Shown: one piece after another, positions 4,601-7,238 of the stretch
How the letters are laid out: the number at the start of each line of letters is the position of its first letter
Position numbering within the stretch: the stretch's first letter is position 1
DNA from: Candidatus Neomicrothrix sp. UBA825
GTDB taxonomy: Bacteria > Actinomycetota > Acidimicrobiia > Acidimicrobiales > UBA8592
Assembly (NCBI GenBank): GCA_002295705.1
Contig: DBHP01000086.1
Coordinates: forward strand, 1-7,238
Direction of reading: 5' to 3'
Length of the DNA stretch: 7,238 bases
The notes under the pieces: generated by a model
Told to the model about the DNA's origin: nothing
Database searches by the model: none
What the model saw: the letters and a program-made list of their open reading frames with translations, nothing else
Translations under genes and position numbers: made by a program

Positions 4601-5281
4601 ATGACTACAACGATTTTAGTTGTTGAGGACGATGAACGCATTCGCACAGCGGTCCGGTTAGCTCTTGAAAAAGAGGGATGGAGTGTCCTAGATGCTGCAA
4701 CCGGCGAAGAAGCACTTCAAATTTTCCAGTCAGAGAAATGCGATATTCTTCTAATTGACATCATGCTTCCTGGTATGGATGGATTCGAAGTTTGCCGTGC
4801 TATCAGGAAAATTTCTGAAGTGCCTGTTGTAATGGTGACTGCAAGAGATGACACTCATGACGTTGTGGCCGGATTAGAGGCCGGAGCGGACGATTACTTA
4901 ACGAAACCTTTCGCTCCTAAAGAACTCAGCGCCAGAATACGGGCGCTTTTGAGGAGAGTTCGTCTCCCCTCCCCAGAATTGAGCAAGCTTGATTTCGGAG
5001 ATCTAAAGATTCTTCCAGATCAGGGTCAAGTAATAGTAAACGATCAAACTATTCACCTAACCAGAACAGAGTTTCAATTACTCGCTGAGCTTGCTTCTGT
5101 ACCAGATCGTGTTTTCAGCAGAGATGAACTTTTGGAACGAGTTTGGGGTACGGACTACTTTGGCGATGGGAGATTAGTTGACGTTCACATTCGGAGACTA
5201 CGAAAGAAAATTGAGCCTGAAGATGCGCGACCTCAATATGTAGTTACTGTTCGCGGTTTTGGTTACAAATTAAAGAGTTGA
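4601..5281 (+). CDS. mtrA: OmpR/PhoB-family response regulator, MtrA-like
   Basis: DNA-binding output protein of a two-component system. The 226-residue protein has a receiver domain (about 4-118) with acidic pocket D10/D11, phospho-acceptor D53 in LLIDIMLPGMDG, T80 in VMVTAR and K102 in LTKPFAPKEL. It is followed by a winged-helix effector (about 128-226) with LTRTEFQLL, the recognition-helix region GRLVDVHIRRLRKKI (190-204) and the VRGFGYKL hairpin. The receiver is complete, so phosphorylation control is expected. MtrA identity is inferred from the order regulator, kinase, GerMN lipoprotein, which matches mtrA-mtrB-lpqB of actinobacteria; on sequence alone it could be another OmpR-family regulator. 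I chose ATG 4601 because MTTTILVVEDD is the normal receiver start and a -10 lies 6 nt before it. The kinase gene begins 6 nt after its stop. Confidence 0.9.
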   Translation: MTTTILVVEDDERIRTAVRLALEKEGWSVLDAATGEEALQIFQSEKCDILLIDIMLPGMDGFEVCRAIRKISEVPVVMVTARDDTHDVVAGLEAGADDYLTKPFAPKELSARIRALLRRVRLPSPELSKLDFGDLKILPDQGQVIVNDQTIHLTRTEFQLLAELASVPDRVFSRDELLERVWGTDYFGDGRLVDVHIRRLRKKIEPEDARPQYVVTVRGFGYKLKS

Positions 5282-5287
5282 CAAATA

Positions 5288-6697
5288 GTGAAATCACCTA
5301 AACGGTCACTCCGTATCCGGACAAGGCTAATTTTGACTTTCGGATTAAGCGCATTGTTGATCACCAGTGGAATATCTGTGCTCACATATTTTCTCGTGCG
5401 AGGAAACCTAATTGAGAACAGAGACCAAAGCGCGATGAGCGTTGCTTCAGTTAATGCGAGGCAAGCTGAGCGTAGAATTTTTGAAGGAGCTACGGATAAA
5501 GCAGTAAGAGATTTTCTTTCAAACCTTCGAGGGGTTCGTGCAGAATCAACACCGGTATTGAGGCTTGAGACTGACTGGATTTCAGCTGATCCGGTCGTTT
5601 TCGCAGCTCCGGATAGTATTGATGCGAAGCTATTAGAAATCATTAATAGCTCATCTTTGGACGGGGCAAAAATGAAATACCGTATGGGGAATGGCACCCC
5701 TGTGCTCGTTGTTGGATTTCCTTTAGTAACTCGTAATGCCCTTTATTTTGAAGCAACACCCCTTGACGACATCGAGGATACTCTTGATTCTCTAGCGAAC
5801 ATTCTGATGCTTGTCAGTGGTGGCATGTTTCTTTTTGGAATTGCCTTGGGTACGTGGTCATCGAGAAGAGTTCTATTTCCCGTAGAGGAAGTAGGACAGA
5901 CAGCAAGAGCAATTGCAGTTGGTGACCTCTCGGCGCGTCTTGATGTTGGAAATGACCCGGACCTTGAGATGCTTGCATCAACATTTAATCAAATGGCTAA
6001 TACTTTGGAACGAAGGATTCAAGCAGATGCTAAATTTGCAAGCAATGTATCTCACGAGCTTCGTTCACCCTTAACTACCATCATGGCGTCTATTGATGTT
6101 GTAAATAGCAATGCAGACTCTCTTGACGAAAGCTCTAAACTTGCCCTTGGTCTTTTGAATGAGGACTTAGAGCGCTTCAAACAACTAGTTGAAGATCTTC
6201 TAGAAATCTCACGTTACGATGTCGGTGTCAACGCTCTAACACTAGAGAGATTTCTTATTGTTGAGTTCTTGGAGAGGGTAGCGGAGCAGAGAGGCTCCGG
6301 TGAAATAAATATTGATTTCCCATTTGAGATAAACGATATTCTTATCGAAGCTGATAAGAGACGGCTTGCAAGGGTGTTGAGTAATTTACTTGATAATGCC
6401 GATCATTATGCGGGGGGTGCCACCCGAATAGAAGTACAAGTCCATGAGGACACGTTGATACTTTCTGTTATCGATAATGGGCCAGGGATTAGTAGAGAGG
6501 ATCGGTCGTCGATCTTTGAAAGATTCGCTCGTGGAACAGAGGGAAGTCGCAGAGGATCCAGTACAGGGACGGGTTTGGGGTTATCGCTCGTAGCTGAGCA
6601 CGTCAAACTTCATGGCGGATCTGTAGAGGTTTTGAACGCCAATTCGGATGGAAGTGGATCGATATTTATCGTAACTTTGCCAGGAGTAATTAGATGA
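5288..6697 (+). CDS. mtrB: Membrane sensor histidine kinase, MtrB-like
   Basis: Partner kinase of the preceding regulator. The 469-residue protein has a basic N-terminus, membrane helix 1 (about 13-37), an extracytoplasmic sensor region (about 38-167), membrane helix 2 (about 168-190), a HAMP linker (about 191-243, with VGDLSARLDV), a HisKA dimer helix with phospho-acceptor H256 in SNVSHELRSPLTTI, and a HATPase_c domain with N box NLLDNADHY (366-374), G1 DNGPGI (396-401), F box IFERFARG and G2 GTGLGLSL (427-434). All ATP-binding boxes are intact. The start is GTG at 5288, 6 nt after the regulator stop, with AAAGAG about 10 nt upstream inside the regulator gene. Its stop overlaps the next ATG by 4 bp. 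The sensor region has no recognised fold. MtrB naming rests on gene order and domain layout. Confidence 0.9.
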   Translation: MKSPKRSLRIRTRLILTFGLSALLITSGISVLTYFLVRGNLIENRDQSAMSVASVNARQAERRIFEGATDKAVRDFLSNLRGVRAESTPVLRLETDWISADPVVFAAPDSIDAKLLEIINSSSLDGAKMKYRMGNGTPVLVVGFPLVTRNALYFEATPLDDIEDTLDSLANILMLVSGGMFLFGIALGTWSSRRVLFPVEEVGQTARAIAVGDLSARLDVGNDPDLEMLASTFNQMANTLERRIQADAKFASNVSHELRSPLTTIMASIDVVNSNADSLDESSKLALGLLNEDLERFKQLVEDLLEISRYDVGVNALTLERFLIVEFLERVAEQRGSGEINIDFPFEINDILIEADKRRLARVLSNLLDNADHYAGGATRIEVQVHEDTLILSVIDNGPGISREDRSSIFERFARGTEGSRRGSSTGTGLGLSLVAEHVKLHGGSVEVLNANSDGSGSIFIVTLPGVIR

Positions 6698-7238
6698 GTA
6701 AGACACCTATTCATTTACTGCTAGTGTTTTTATTTGCGTCTTTATCCTGCGGTATTCCAGAAGATGATAAACCCGGAACAGTAGCCTCCCCGTTGATTGA
6801 TCGTGCTGAAATTCCGGAAGGCGACTTGGGTGATGAGGAAACCCGAAATGAATACATTTACCTTTTTGACATAGAAAATAAGCTCTCACCTGTTTTAAGA
6901 ACAATCCCATCTATTGACTTAAAAGTCACCGATTTGATAAATGAACTCACCGCTGATTTATTGCCAGTTGAGCGCCAAGCAAACTTGAGTACAACGGTCC
7001 CGATAGGTCTATCGTTAGCAGGAGTAACTCAAGATAATGATCTTGTGATTATCAACTTTAATGCGGGTGGCTTAGAAGTGATTGAAGGAGATGAACTTGC
7101 TAAAGCTTTAGCACAGATTGTTTGGACTTTGACAGAAACTGGCGATTTGGATTCCATTATCATTTCAATAGAGGGAGAAGTAAAAACATGGCCTACCCCT
7201 AATAGCGGAGATCAACAACTGTTAAGAAGAATACAATT
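6694..7238 (+). CDS. GerMN-domain lipoprotein, LpqB-like, N-terminal 181 residues (3' end outside the window)
   Basis: In mycobacteria LpqB is a lipoprotein that contacts the MtrB sensor and tunes MtrAB signalling. Here the ATG overlaps the kinase stop (ATGA). Residues 1-19 form a short signal peptide, MSKTPIHLLLVFLFASLSC, with C19 as the likely lipidated cysteine; Ser rather than Leu or Val at -3 makes the lipobox imperfect. An acidic linker follows to about 50. Residues of about 53-167 resemble a GerMN domain: YIYLFDIENKLSPVLRTIP, a helical LINELTADLLPVERQ, then TTVPIGLSLAGVTQDNDLVI, AKALAQIVWTLTETG and DSIIISIEGEVKTWP. The frame is open to the window end, so total length and the C-terminal beta-propeller of true LpqB cannot be judged; short GerMN lipoproteins without it also occur. 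Confidence 0.8.
   Translation, partial: MSKTPIHLLLVFLFASLSCGIPEDDKPGTVASPLIDRAEIPEGDLGDEETRNEYIYLFDIENKLSPVLRTIPSIDLKVTDLINELTADLLPVERQANLSTTVPIGLSLAGVTQDNDLVIINFNAGGLEVIEGDELAKALAQIVWTLTETGDLDSIIISIEGEVKTWPTPNSGDQQLLRRIQ

Noticed and set aside
5263..5697. A 144-codon minus-strand frame opposite the kinase sensor region
   Set aside because: It is fully antisense to a well-supported kinase and has no recognisable domain; long antisense frames arise from codon bias.
1..7238. Mobile element, defence system, tRNA, rRNA or riboswitch
   Set aside because: No transposase, integrase or nuclease-like protein, terminal repeats, cloverleaf or conserved riboswitch core was seen by reading both strands.

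Overview
The window looks like ordinary chromosomal backbone from a low-to-moderate-GC actinobacterium. Marine or freshwater Acidimicrobiia-like lineages are my best guess (GC judged by eye in the low 40s percent, not computed). The basis is the gene set: mraZ next to a DUF3040 membrane protein and a dinB ending in the actinobacterial RRGxQQWGP-type tail, plus a response regulator / histidine kinase / GerMN-lipoprotein trio resembling MtrA-MtrB-LpqB. I see no mobile element, CRISPR array, tRNA, rRNA or phage gene, and no convincing undescribed system. The most interesting signals are regulatory.

Left arm (minus strand, about 3226 down to 1): five genes read leftward. They are dinB (DNA polymerase IV), a DUF3040 membrane protein, an 89-residue conserved small protein, and an LplA/LipM-like lipoate ligase or octanoyltransferase, followed after a gap by mraZ, which is cut by the window edge. 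A probable AT-rich terminator (413-443) ends the upstream group. Six exactly 10-bp-spaced GGG/GTGG repeats (351-410) follow and look like an MraZ operator. Next come a possible -10, a perfect 7-bp inverted repeat (311-327) and a clear Shine-Dalgarno before mraZ. MraZ is the autoregulator of the division and cell wall (dcw) cluster, which would continue beyond base 1.

Divergent intergenic region (about 3187-3348): this separates dinB from the rightward genes. It holds three related GGTGAC-(C/T)-(A/G)-ATG elements in mixed orientation, a TATGAT box exactly 6 nt before an ATG (a leaderless promoter pattern), and a possible 12-codon leader ORF ending 1 nt before the dinB ATG.

Right arm (plus strand, 3349-7238): an unrecognised two-helix membrane protein overlaps by 8 bp an inositol-monophosphatase-family phosphatase. 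A second TATGCT-6 nt-ATG leaderless promoter then starts the operon for the MtrA-like regulator, the MtrB-like kinase (6 nt gap) and an LpqB/GerMN-like lipoprotein (4-bp overlap, cut by the window end). In mycobacteria and corynebacteria MtrAB-LpqB couples envelope state to cell division and wall metabolism, so both arms touch division and envelope biology; a regulatory link between them is only an inference.
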